A stretch of 25,446 nucleotides of DNA from Candidatus Omnitrophota bacterium (GTDB taxonomy: Bacteria; Omnitrophota; Gorgyraeia; Gygaellales; Profunditerraquicolaceae), in contig JAQUOO010000005.1 of assembly GCA_028717055.1 (NCBI GenBank), forward strand, positions 1 through 25,446, given 5' to 3'. The notes under the pieces are model-generated. The model saw nothing but the letters and a program-made list of their open reading frames with translations. It had not been told where the DNA came from and ran no database searches. Positions within the stretch are counted from its first letter, which is position 1, and each line of letters opens with the position of its first letter. The translations under genes and the position numbers were made by a program. Shown here in pieces: positions 1-7,401 of this stretch.

Positions 1-1
1 A

Positions 2-748
2 ATGAATAAACAAAGGGAGATAATTTATAGCCAGCGGCGTCAAATACTGGAAGGGTTTTCTTTAAAGGAAAGAATATTGGAGATTACCGCAGGAATCGTA
101 GATAATATCATGAGCGTTAATTTTCCTGAAAGTTCCTCCGTCGAGCCTAACATTGAAGGCATGAATATTGCGGTTATGGCGAAATTCGGCTTAGACCTGG
201 GAGTGGATAAAATCAACAGTTATTCCAATATCAGGGAAGAGTTATTTAAAGAAATAACCGGTATTTATGAAAATAAGGAAAAGATCATCGGCGCTGATTT
301 GATGCGTCATTTGGAGAGGATGGTTTTCCTACAGATTATCGATGCCAAATGGAAGGACCACCTGTATGCTATGGATTCCTTGCGTGAAGGTATAGGGCTG
401 CGCGCTTACGGCCAGCGCGATCCATTGGTGGAATATAAGCGTGAAGCATTCGGGATGTTTTCTCAAATGGTCGCCTCCATCGAGGAAGAATCGATTGAAG
501 CTATTTTCAAGCTAGAAGCGGCCGGGCCTGAAAGATTCAGGGGAGTGTTTAGCTCTGTGCAGCAGGAATTGTCGCATCCGGAAGTTTCCAAAATACAAAG
601 GCCGATGCCCGCCGAGGAAGAGGCCCCCTTTTCTTCTAAAGAGGCTGAGCCGGTAAAGACAGTAAGATTATCCGGCCCTAAAGTCGGGCGGAATGACCCT
701 TGCCCGTGCGGATCGGGCAAAAAATATAAAAAATGCCACGGAAGCTAA
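2..748 (+). CDS. secA: Protein translocase subunit SecA, C-terminal part (5' truncated by window)
   Basis: ATPase motor of the Sec export pathway; it drives unfolded preproteins through SecYEG at the inner membrane. Only the last 248 residues are in the window. The first in-frame ATG is internal and the gene continues upstream. Visible parts are the helical scaffold/wing region beginning NKQREIIYSQRR, the segment with FLQIIDAKWKDHLYAMDSLR and GIGLRAYGQRDPLVEYKREA (about residues 110-150), a variable linker, and a C-terminal SEC-C zinc motif CPCGSGKKYKKCH at the very end. That motif binds SecB or ribosomes in other bacteria. All of this is canonical for SecA. The 3' end overlaps the start of lnt by 16 bp, so the two are probably co-transcribed. 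Identification is certain; only the missing N-terminal two thirds cannot be judged. Confidence 0.97.
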   Translation: MNKQREIIYSQRRQILEGFSLKERILEITAGIVDNIMSVNFPESSSVEPNIEGMNIAVMAKFGLDLGVDKINSYSNIREELFKEITGIYENKEKIIGADLMRHLERMVFLQIIDAKWKDHLYAMDSLREGIGLRAYGQRDPLVEYKREAFGMFSQMVASIEEESIEAIFKLEAAGPERFRGVFSSVQQELSHPEVSKIQRPMPAEEEAPFSSKEAEPVKTVRLSGPKVGRNDPCPCGSGKKYKKCHGS

Positions 749-2256
749 ACCGGTTTTTTGATATACTCTTTAGCCTTCTTTCTGGAACTCTATTGGCGTT
801 CTCTTTTAATAATCCAAAATTATGGATTTTTTCCTGGTTTGCTTTTATTCCGCTTTTTCTTTCCCTGAACAATAAAACTCTCAAGCAGTCTTTCCTTTTA
901 TCTTTATTTACCGGAATAACCTTTTGGGCCGGCTCTATTTTCTGGCTGGTAAATGTTACCTTGATAGGGACGATTCTCTTAAGCTTGTATCTGGCGCTGT
1001 ATTTTGCCGCATTCGGTTTAATTGTCCGGCCGCATACCAGGCATTCGCAGTTTTACGTTTTTTTATTTGTTCCAGCGTCCTGGGTTCTGCTTGAGTATAT
1101 CCGCAGCCATTTATTAACCGGTTTTCCCTGGTCTCTTTTGGGTTATTCCCAGTATCTTAACCTGCCGGTAATCCAGATTGCCGATATCACCGGAGTTTGG
1201 GGTGTTTCCTTTCTGATCATGTTTACGAATGTGGCTGGCGTTGAAATAATCCACTCGCTAAAGGCGCGGCTAATCAGGCGCTTAAAAGCCGTTATTATTC
1301 TGGTAATTCTGGTTTTCTCTTCGGTTTTAGCTTATGGCCATTTTCGTCTCGGAGTATCGGATGGCGTTAAAAAAACCGGACAAATAAGGATCGCGCTTAT
1401 CCAGGGGAATATCCCGCAGGAATTGAAATGGGAACAAGATTCAAGGGAATTTATAATGGAGAGGTATTTTAATCTTACCTCTCTAGCGTTAAAAGATACT
1501 CCGGATTTGATTGTCTGGCCGGAAGCTGCGTTACCGGTTGTCCTGGAGGAGGAGCCAATTTATTACGAAAGGCTGTTGAGCTATTCGAATACAATCAGCA
1601 GGCCTCTGCTTTTTGGCGCAGTTACGTATAGGGATAATTTGTATTATAACAGCGCACTGCTTTTATCTAAAGAAGGCAAATTGTCAGATAGGTATGATAA
1701 ATTACACCTGGTTCCGTTCGGCGAATATATACCTTTAAGAAAAGCGCTTCCATTTTTAGAAACAGTCGCGCCTATCGGAGATATCGCCAGGGGTAAAGAG
1801 TATACGATTTTTAAGGTGAGGAATAAATTTGGAGTTTTGGTTTGTTTTGAAGATGTTTTTCCGGAGCTCTCCCGGAGATTCGTAAAAGAGGGGGCGGATT
1901 TTCTGGTTAATATAACCAATGACGCTTGGTTCGGCAAAACCACCGAAGCCAGCCAGCATTTGGCAGCCTCCGTATTCAGGGCAATTGAAAACAGGGTTAA
2001 TTTGGTGCGTTGCGCTAATACCGGTATTTCCGGATTCATTAGTCCTCAAGGAAAAATCTTGTCTTTAGTCAGCGATCCGTCAGGCAATCATATTTTTATA
2101 CCGGGTTACCTTACCCGGGATATTTACTTATATACTCAGCGGACACTCTACGGATATTCCGGGGATTTCTTAATTATTTTATGCGCGTTGTATATCATTT
2201 TTATTTTACTTAGAGACAGAATAAAGCCTGCGCGGGTAAAGCGCAAGAAAGATTAG
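733..2256 (+). CDS. lnt: Apolipoprotein N-acyltransferase
   Basis: Inner-membrane enzyme that N-acylates the lipid-modified cysteine of apolipoproteins, the last step of lipoprotein maturation in Gram-negative bacteria. The 507-residue length is typical. Residues 1-205 hold about six hydrophobic segments. Residues 217-455 form the carbon-nitrogen hydrolase domain, and a last membrane helix lies near 480. The catalytic triad is visible: Glu264 in WPEAALP, Lys323 in DKLHLVPFGEYIP and Cys371 in VCFEDVFPE. The start is the ATG inside the end of secA. It has no clear Shine-Dalgarno sequence, but no later ATG would keep the first membrane segments, so translation is probably coupled to secA. Only 4 bp separate it from the next gene. 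The CsgG-type lipoprotein at 6709 is a likely client. Confidence 0.95.
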   Translation: MPRKLNRFFDILFSLLSGTLLAFSFNNPKLWIFSWFAFIPLFLSLNNKTLKQSFLLSLFTGITFWAGSIFWLVNVTLIGTILLSLYLALYFAAFGLIVRPHTRHSQFYVFLFVPASWVLLEYIRSHLLTGFPWSLLGYSQYLNLPVIQIADITGVWGVSFLIMFTNVAGVEIIHSLKARLIRRLKAVIILVILVFSSVLAYGHFRLGVSDGVKKTGQIRIALIQGNIPQELKWEQDSREFIMERYFNLTSLALKDTPDLIVWPEAALPVVLEEEPIYYERLLSYSNTISRPLLFGAVTYRDNLYYNSALLLSKEGKLSDRYDKLHLVPFGEYIPLRKALPFLETVAPIGDIARGKEYTIFKVRNKFGVLVCFEDVFPELSRRFVKEGADFLVNITNDAWFGKTTEASQHLAASVFRAIENRVNLVRCANTGISGFISPQGKILSLVSDPSGNHIFIPGYLTRDIYLYTQRTLYGYSGDFLIILCALYIIFILLRDRIKPARVKRKKD

Positions 2257-2260
2257 CCGG

Positions 2261-3661
2261 ATGAAGGCGCCGCTAAAAATAGCTGCCGGAGCATTCTTAA
2301 TTTCATATATTATGGGCGTAGTTACTTTCTCTCGGGCCGAGGATATCGCCAGGGTTGAGGCGTTCAGGAGGAGGGACCGCGTGCTTATACTTGCGCCGCA
2401 TCCTGACGATGAAACCATCGGGTGCGCCGGCGTAATCCAGCGAGCCAGGAAAGCAGGAGCCGAGGTGAAAGTAGTTTACCTGACCAACGGCGACAATAAC
2501 GAATTTTCCTTTATTGTTTATGAAAAGAGGCTTACTTTTAAAAAGGGAGAATTCATCCATATGGGGCAGGTCAGGCGCCAGGAAGCGGTTAACGCCATGA
2601 GGCTTCTGGGATTAAGCGAAGACAAGCTTATATTTCTGGGCTATCCTGATTTCGGGACGCTTTCCATATTCAGAAAGTATTGGCAGGCAAAAAAACCCTT
2701 TAGGAGCATGCTTACGCGGGTCACGAGTGTTCCTTATAAAAACGATTATTCTTTCGGCGCCCCATATATCGGGGAGAGTATTTTGAACAATTTAGAAAAG
2801 ATAATCCTCGATTATAAACCGACAAAGATTTTTGTCTCACATCCGGCAGATGTGAATTCGGATCATAAAGCCCTGTATCTGTTTTTGCGGATAGCCCTGC
2901 ATGGCTTAAGGCATAGAATCCTTAAGCCCGAAGTTTATCCATATTTGATTCATTCCGTTAATTGGCCAAAGCCGAGGCATTATCATCCCGAACTCCCTTT
3001 GAATCCGCCGGAAGATTTTAATGGCTCACAAATAGAATGGTCAAAATTGGATTTGACTCCGGATGAGCTGAAATTGAAACACGAGGGCGTTCTTTCTTAT
3101 AAAAGCCAAACGGAGGTAAGCGCATTTTACCTTTTGTCGTTTGCCCGTAAGAATGAATTATTTGGAGATTATCCTGAAATTAAGCTAAAGAGGCAGGTTT
3201 CTCTAAAAGAACGCAACCCGGTTTTTTTTGGTTTTTCAAAGATGTTTACAGGGTTCAGGGAAGAAAGAGGGGCTTTTGACGGAAGCGTCCTGGATAAAAA
3301 TCATGGAGAAGTCAGCTATGCCGTGGTAGATGATCGTTTGGTCATCCGTGTTGCCAAAGACAGGGAGCTAAACCGCAGGTTCAGCCTAATCATTTATATC
3401 TTTGGTTTTAACGACATGAAGTCTTTTGCTTCTATGCCCAAGATATACATTAAAACCCGGCATGAAAGATTTGTAGTCTATGATGGTAAAAAAAGGATTA
3501 ATCCTAAGAATATCCGTTTGAATATGAGCCCGGAAGATTTAATATTAAGCATACCGTTGGAAGCTCTGGGAAATCCTGATTTTATGCTTACTTCGGTAGC
3601 TGCGTATGGCGGAAAGCCATCCTTGAGCGATACGGGATTTAGAAGGATTGTAGTAGAATAA
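2261..3661 (+). CDS. Secreted PIG-L family (LmbE-like) deacetylase with extra C-terminal domain
   Basis: Zinc-dependent de-N-acetylase of the PIG-L/LmbE family, whose members remove N-acetyl groups from sugar conjugates. The signature HPDDE is at residues 47-51 with flanking LILAPHPDDETIGCAG, and the second metal motif HPADVNSDH is at 194-202. Residues 1-26 look like a signal peptide or membrane anchor (basic start, hydrophobic core, then SRAED), so the enzyme should act in the periplasm or at the envelope. The catalytic domain ends near residue 300. Residues 315-466 are a separate, probably beta-rich domain with alternating hydrophobics, resembling DOMON/CBM9-like modules; that assignment is an inference. 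The substrate is unknown. It lies 4 bp downstream of lnt, and its RBS is weak. A palindromic repeat follows the gene. Confidence 0.86.
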   Translation: MKAPLKIAAGAFLISYIMGVVTFSRAEDIARVEAFRRRDRVLILAPHPDDETIGCAGVIQRARKAGAEVKVVYLTNGDNNEFSFIVYEKRLTFKKGEFIHMGQVRRQEAVNAMRLLGLSEDKLIFLGYPDFGTLSIFRKYWQAKKPFRSMLTRVTSVPYKNDYSFGAPYIGESILNNLEKIILDYKPTKIFVSHPADVNSDHKALYLFLRIALHGLRHRILKPEVYPYLIHSVNWPKPRHYHPELPLNPPEDFNGSQIEWSKLDLTPDELKLKHEGVLSYKSQTEVSAFYLLSFARKNELFGDYPEIKLKRQVSLKERNPVFFGFSKMFTGFREERGAFDGSVLDKNHGEVSYAVVDDRLVIRVAKDRELNRRFSLIIYIFGFNDMKSFASMPKIYIKTRHERFVVYDGKKRINPKNIRLNMSPEDLILSIPLEALGNPDFMLTSVAAYGGKPSLSDTGFRRIVVE

Positions 3662-3681
3662 AAATATAATATCAAATGATA

Positions 3682-3814
3682 AAATCCAAAATTGCCAATT
3701 TTCAAATCCCAATGTCGAATAAAATCCCCTGCCTACCGGCAGACAATGGACAAATTCCCAAATTTGGACTTGGGATTTGGGGCTTCATTCGTCATTGGTG
3801 CTTGGAAATTGAGG
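3682..3814. repeat. Imperfect palindromic intergenic repeat element
   Basis: The 187 bp between the PIG-L gene and the next gene is mostly an A/T-rich imperfect inverted repeat. The left arm, CAATTTTCAAATCCCAATGT (about 3697-3716, continuing CGAAT), matches the reverse complement of the right arm near 3786-3813, which contains ATTCGTCATTGGTG and CTTGGAAATTG. Roughly four fifths of the arm positions agree. Inside lie a small GCC-tacc-GGC hairpin (about 3731-3740) and a second palindromic block around CCCAAATTTGG. The low-complexity AAATCCCAA/TTGGGATTT words are of the kind seen in dispersed intergenic repeats of uncultivated bacteria. No second copy exists in this window, so family status is inferred. 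Confidence 0.5.
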
Positions 3815-3848
3815 TTTATCAGTCTTTTGAGCTAGAAAGGAGTAGTTT

Positions 3849-4334
3849 ATGCTAGAGCTTAAATTAATCGAAATAAAAAAACCGGAAGATGTTAACCTGA
3901 TTTTAGGGCAGAGCCATTTTATCAAAACAGTCGAAGATATCCATGAAACCTTGATGAATAATGTCCCGGGCATAAAATTCGGATTGGGCTTTGTCGAATC
4001 AAGCGGCGCATGCAAAATAAGAGTAGAAGGAAATGACTTGGAATTAAAAGAGTTTGCCGCTAAAAACTGCCTGGCAATAGGCGCGGGCCATTCCTTCATC
4101 ATTCTTATGCGAAACGCCTTTCCTATAAATGTCCTGAACGCTGTTAAAAATATCCCGGAGGTATGCAGCATATATTGTGCTACAGCTAATCCTCTGAAGG
4201 TCATCGTAGCTCAAACAGAAGACGGTTCGGGGATCTTGGGAGTAATCGACGGCCAAAAACCGAAAGGTATAGAAAACGAGTCAGATATAACCTGGCGTAA
4301 AGATTTCTTGCGTAAAATAGGATATAAGTTATAA
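3849..4334 (+). CDS. Adenosine-specific kinase-like protein (DUF355 family)
   Basis: A 161-residue protein matching the small PF04008 family, annotated adenosine-specific kinase after structural work on archaeal members. Recognisable features are the start LKLIEIKKPEDVNLILGQSH, the central GIKFGLGFVESSGACKIRVE with GNDLELKEFA, and the segment AIGAGHSFIILMRNAFPINVLN followed by YCATANPLKVIVAQTEDGSGILGVIDG. Length matches the family. Physiological function in bacteria is poorly known; the family name rests on ligand binding more than on pathway evidence. A good Shine-Dalgarno AAAGGAG sits before the ATG. It stands alone between the palindromic repeat and the acyltransferase gene, and the neighbours give no clue to its role. 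Confidence 0.8.
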   Translation: MLELKLIEIKKPEDVNLILGQSHFIKTVEDIHETLMNNVPGIKFGLGFVESSGACKIRVEGNDLELKEFAAKNCLAIGAGHSFIILMRNAFPINVLNAVKNIPEVCSIYCATANPLKVIVAQTEDGSGILGVIDGQKPKGIENESDITWRKDFLRKIGYKL

Positions 4335-4387
4335 TCTTTCTTGCAATTTTTTGGGTTAAATAATAACCGTTAATCTGGTAAATAACC

Positions 4388-5311
4388 ATGGACTTTAAGA
4401 AAATACGTAAAAGTATTATCGGATTTTTGAGCTGGTTTGGTCTGACTACTTGTTCAGCCATAGTTAGCATCATGCCCGCGCGTTTCCTCTATAGTTTCGC
4501 TAGCTTTGTCAGTTTTTTGGCCTATAGATTCGCCTCTAAGCAGAAACGGATTGCATTAGAGAGTTTAAATCTTGCCTTTGGCAAGGAAAAAAGCGCTTCC
4601 GAGCTCGATAAGATAGTTAAAGACTGTTTTACTTTTATGTCCAAATCGGCCGTAGAATTGATGTTTCTTTTTGACAAGCCGCATATTTTGAAGAAACGCG
4701 TAACGCTTGCAGGCAAGGAGAATTTGGATTGCGCATTGGCTAAAGGCTGCGGAGTGGTTTTAGTCAGTGCCCATTTCGGGAATTTTCCGCTTTTGCTCGG
4801 GAGGCTTGCGGTTGAAGGTTATTCAGCTGGCGGTATAATGAAACCGATGCATGATAAGCGGGTAGAAGGGATTTTTTTGGAGAAGCGTGAAAAATTCGGG
4901 GTCAAAACCATTTATAGTCAACCGCGCGATATTTGCGTAAATAGCACGATTCAGGCATTGCGTAACAATGAATTGATTTTTATTCCAATAGACCAGAATT
5001 TCGGGACAGGAGGAGTATTCGTTAATTTCTTTGGAAGAAAAGCAGCTACTGCCGCTGGTCCTGTAGTTTTTGCGCAGCGCACAGGAGCAGCGCTTTTGCC
5101 CTGCTTTATAGTCAGGCAGAGCGATGATACGCATAAGATTATCTTTGAGCCGGCAGTAAAACTGGAAGAGGGTAAAGACGCCAAGGATACCATTCTTATC
5201 AATATTCAGAAGCTAACTAATGTTATTGAGGCCTATATCCGTAAATACCCCGCGGAGTGGGGTTGGATTCACCGTAGATGGAAAAGCCAGCCTAGTAAAA
5301 AGGAGGTCTGA
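4388..5311 (+). CDS. LpxL/HtrB-like lysophospholipid (lipid A) acyltransferase
   Basis: Membrane-associated acyltransferase of the LpxL/HtrB family, which adds secondary acyl chains during lipid A or related lipid synthesis; 307 residues is the usual length. A hydrophobic N-terminal segment (about 11-50) is followed by the conserved core: SAHFGNFPLLLGRLA (127-141), then GGIMKPMHD, IPIDQNFGTGGVFVNFFGRKAATAAGP and the end AEWGWIHRRWK. His129 of the HxxxxD/E motif is present, but the acidic position five residues later is Pro134, as read directly from codons cat ttc ggg aat ttt ccg. Related proteins with HFGNFP exist to my recollection, so this may mark a subfamily rather than an inactive enzyme. 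It is followed 2 bp later by a small membrane protein and then bioY. Confidence 0.85.
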   Translation: MDFKKIRKSIIGFLSWFGLTTCSAIVSIMPARFLYSFASFVSFLAYRFASKQKRIALESLNLAFGKEKSASELDKIVKDCFTFMSKSAVELMFLFDKPHILKKRVTLAGKENLDCALAKGCGVVLVSAHFGNFPLLLGRLAVEGYSAGGIMKPMHDKRVEGIFLEKREKFGVKTIYSQPRDICVNSTIQALRNNELIFIPIDQNFGTGGVFVNFFGRKAATAAGPVVFAQRTGAALLPCFIVRQSDDTHKIIFEPAVKLEEGKDAKDTILINIQKLTNVIEAYIRKYPAEWGWIHRRWKSQPSKKEV

Positions 5312-5313
5312 GC

Positions 5314-5514
5314 ATGACAGGACAACTAAGGAACCTTGGCCTAAAAGCAAATCTTGGCATTTTGCTCAAGGTTATTTTGGGGCTATTTTTCCTGATATTG
5401 GGAGCAATAGCGATATTAAAATGGTGGGATTCCCTTTTGATGGTAGTCAAAGGATGCGTTGGTTTATTTTTGATTTTGTCAGGCATAATAACTTTGGCAA
5501 TAGCTAAAGAATAG
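5314..5514 (+). CDS. Small two-helix membrane protein, function unknown
   Basis: A 66-residue protein not recognised as a named family. It starts with a short polar/basic stretch (TGQLRNLGLKANLG), then a hydrophobic helix at about 16-35 (ILLKVILGLFFLILGAIAIL). A KWWDS turn and a second helix at about 43-63 follow, so it should be an inner-membrane hairpin. A strong AGGAGG lies just before the ATG, and the gene sits between the LpxL-like gene (2 bp gap) and bioY (8 bp gap), so expression as part of this operon is likely. The spacing and coding character make it real; nothing shows what it does. Confidence 0.72.
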   Translation: MTGQLRNLGLKANLGILLKVILGLFFLILGAIAILKWWDSLLMVVKGCVGLFLILSGIITLAIAKE

Positions 5515-5522
5515 GAGATAAA

Positions 5523-6092
5523 ATGGATATTACATTAAGAAAGGAAGTAGTTATCAATAAGCAAATTTGCAGGATTTGCATGATTTTTTTGTCAGTTATA
5601 GCGATTGGCCTGGGGGCTTTTGTGCGTATACCTTTGCCATTCACCCCGGTTCCAATCACTCTGCAGACTTTTTTCGTTTTGTTGTCCGCCGCGCTTCTTG
5701 GCAGAAAATTAAGCATAATCGCGCAAGGAATTTATCTGTTTCTGGGAATATTGGGTTTGCCGGTATTTACCGAAGCAGCTAAAGGTTTGGTTTATCTTTT
5801 TTCTCCCACAGCAGGGTATCTTATTGGGTTCATTCTGGCTTCTATTCTTACGACAGTTTTACTGAAGCGGTTGAAACAGGGGTATTTCTCGGCAATGCTG
5901 GTTTTTTGCGCCTCTAGCGCAGTCATTTTGTTATCCGGTTCTCTATGGCTTAAAATTAGTCTTGGAATCTCCATAACCCAAGCATTGTTTATGGGATTTA
6001 TTCCATTTATATTCGGAGATCTTTTGAAGTCGCAAGCCGCCTCTTTTGTTTATCTCAAGCTTAATAAGCGCGTTAAAGAGATTTTATATTAG
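5523..6092 (+). CDS. bioY: Biotin ECF transporter substrate-binding subunit BioY
   Basis: Integral membrane S-component that binds biotin and imports it, alone or with the ECF energising module. The 189-residue length and about six hydrophobic helices fit BioY. Diagnostic stretches are AFVRIPLPFTPVPITLQTFFV near the N terminus, ALLGRKLSIIAQGIYLFLG with GLPVF, LFSPTAGYLIGF in the middle, and IPFIFGDLLKSQAA near the C terminus (the family's PF-GD-KA motif). The RBS is AGGAG 5 bp before the ATG. No EcfA/EcfT genes and no biotin synthesis genes are in the window, so the cell may rely on a shared ECF module or use BioY alone. No biotin-related regulatory sequence was seen. Confidence 0.93.
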   Translation: MDITLRKEVVINKQICRICMIFLSVIAIGLGAFVRIPLPFTPVPITLQTFFVLLSAALLGRKLSIIAQGIYLFLGILGLPVFTEAAKGLVYLFSPTAGYLIGFILASILTTVLLKRLKQGYFSAMLVFCASSAVILLSGSLWLKISLGISITQALFMGFIPFIFGDLLKSQAASFVYLKLNKRVKEILY

Positions 6093-6107
6093 GTTTAAGC
6101 CGTATTC

Positions 6108-6136
6108 TTGACAAAAACCCCTCTTCGTGATAGAAT
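6108..6136 (+). promoter_or_regulatory. Sigma-70-type promoter for the exported protein/CsgG operon
   Basis: A perfect -35 TTGACA (6108-6113) is followed after exactly 17 bp by TAGAAT (6131-6136). Transcription would start near 6143, just ahead of the TAAGGAGG ribosome site at 6147-6154 and the ATG at 6162, giving a short leader of about 20 nt. Confidence 0.75.
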
Positions 6137-6161
6137 CCTACCATTCTAAGGAGGTAGTTTC

Positions 6162-6653
6162 ATGAGTTTAAAGATAGCCGGAGTTTTGGTGGTTTTTGCG
6201 CTAGCAGGCGCAGGACTAGCCTTAGGCGAGGAGCAGGTGTCTGAAATTCGACCTGTGACTGCGTCAACAGCTATTCAAGATAATAACGATTCAAATACGC
6301 AATGGGTTTGGGGCGAAGTAACGAACGTAGATGTCCCGGCCAAAACCCTTACGCTGGAGTATCTTGATTATGAGACTGACCAAGAGAGGGCAGTTATTCT
6401 TGCAGTAGATGATTCTACTGTTTATGATAATGTTAAGTCTTTGGAAGAAATCCGGGTGAAGGATAATCTTAGCATTGATTATTTCTCTAAGAATGGCAAG
6501 AGTGTAGCTAAGAGCATAAGCTTGGAGAAATCCGAAGGTGTCCCCGTGGAAGACCCTGCTATTCTGCAACCTGAAGCAACCGCTGCTCAGGGCGATGTCG
6601 CTAACGCAGGAGATATGCCGGATACTGTTAGCCAATCTACCCCAGCTAATTAA
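6162..6653 (+). CDS. Exported small protein with OB-like beta domain, function unknown
   Basis: A 163-residue protein with an N-terminal signal peptide (SLKIAGVLVVFALAGAGLALG, likely cut near residue 22), so it is exported to the periplasm or beyond. Residues 47-115 form one compact, probably beta-barrel domain beginning WVWGEVTNVDVPAKTLTLEY and containing VDDSTVYDNV and IRVKDNLSIDYF. This pattern is seen in small exported DUF5666-like/OB-like domains (inference). The last 35 residues are low-complexity, acidic and Ala/Pro rich. It has its own strong promoter and AAGGAGG ribosome site. A hairpin follows it before the CsgG-family gene, suggesting part of the transcript may stop there. No catalytic motif is visible. 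Confidence 0.8.
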   Translation: MSLKIAGVLVVFALAGAGLALGEEQVSEIRPVTASTAIQDNNDSNTQWVWGEVTNVDVPAKTLTLEYLDYETDQERAVILAVDDSTVYDNVKSLEEIRVKDNLSIDYFSKNGKSVAKSISLEKSEGVPVEDPAILQPEATAAQGDVANAGDMPDTVSQSTPAN

Positions 6654-6676
6654 TAATACAGTCGTGGATACAGCCT

Positions 6677-6700
6677 AGGCAGGGATCTTGAACCCTGCCT
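6677..6700 (+). terminator. Hairpin, possible intrinsic terminator or attenuator before the CsgG-family gene
   Basis: A perfect 8-bp stem AGGCAGGG (6677-6684) / CCCTGCCT (6693-6700) with an 8-nt loop is followed directly by TTTAATATAAT. The U tract is short, so termination is probably partial. The downstream ATG at 6709 lies only 8 nt after the stem, so the hairpin may also affect translation of the lipoprotein gene. Confidence 0.5.
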
Positions 6701-6708
6701 TTAATATA

Positions 6709-7401
6709 ATGAATCTTAAATATTGTCTGGTTATTGGATGCGCAATCTTGAGCTTAACCTTGGCAGGTTGCGCAGTTTTAAATAAACCTGTCAAGTTTGT
6801 CGACGATTTTATAGGCTCAACATTTTTTCCTCCGTATTCCGGGGCTAAGGCAACTGTGGTGGTAGCTGACTTTGAAATCAAAACTGCTAATATCACCGCT
6901 GAAATGAATACTGGCCTGCGGGACATGCTGGCGGAGGGATTGCATAAGACCAATCGTTTTCAGGTAATTTGTGCGCCTAAAGATTATAGCGAGAAGAGCG
7001 GAAGCCTAATTATTGCCGCTGAGGTGATAGAGTTTGATCCGCTTATATCAGGCGGAAGCGCCGGGGTTGGCGGCGGAGGAAGCTCTGCCAGTGGAACATT
7101 GGGAAGCCTGTTAGGCGTAGTTTCAAATAAGGCGACCATAGTTTTGAATATCCGTATTGTTGACGCGGCTTCATCCAAAGTATTGTTCTCAGAACGTATT
7201 ACGGGCCAGGCCGTTGACACCGGAACTAGGCATGGGGGGCAGCGTCATTATAAAGAAGCCGGTTTAAATGAAGGGTTATCGGCCTACGCCAATACGCCCA
7301 TGGGGGAAGCGATCAATAAGTGTATCGTGGAAACTATAAATTATATTGTGAGAAAAGTTCCGGAAAACTATTATAAGGGGGATAAAAATGGGAAAACGTA
7401 A
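6709..7401 (+). CDS. CsgG-family outer-membrane lipoprotein
   Basis: Member of the CsgG/curli-assembly lipoprotein family (PF03783), proteins that form or help form outer-membrane secretion pores. The ATG at 6709 is preferred over the in-frame TTG at 6688, which lies inside the hairpin loop, because it gives a clean lipoprotein signal: MNLKYCLVIG, hydrophobic core, then LTLAGC with lipidated Cys21. Residue +2 is Ala, not Asp, which favours outer-membrane sorting. The body contains ATVVVADFEIKT, a glycine/serine-rich loop (GGSAGVGGGGSSASG) and KATIVLNIRIVDAASSKVLFSE, the family's core beta-alpha pattern. At 230 residues it is shorter than E. coli CsgG, so pore formation is not certain. No curli subunit genes are nearby. 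Its last codons overlap a tiny basic ORF. Confidence 0.85.
   Translation: MNLKYCLVIGCAILSLTLAGCAVLNKPVKFVDDFIGSTFFPPYSGAKATVVVADFEIKTANITAEMNTGLRDMLAEGLHKTNRFQVICAPKDYSEKSGSLIIAAEVIEFDPLISGGSAGVGGGGSSASGTLGSLLGVVSNKATIVLNIRIVDAASSKVLFSERITGQAVDTGTRHGGQRHYKEAGLNEGLSAYANTPMGEAINKCIVETINYIVRKVPENYYKGDKNGKT

Noticed and set aside
3662..3848. CRISPR-like or terminator interpretation of the palindromic stretch
   Set aside because: There are no regularly spaced identical repeats and no T run after a GC-rich stem; a dispersed palindromic repeat fits better.
5220..5507. 95-codon plus-strand frame spanning the LpxL-like and small membrane genes
   Set aside because: It is out of frame with two better-supported genes and has no family features.
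6688..6708. TTG start for the CsgG-family gene
   Set aside because: It falls in the loop of the hairpin, and the ATG at 6709 gives a normal lipoprotein signal peptide.
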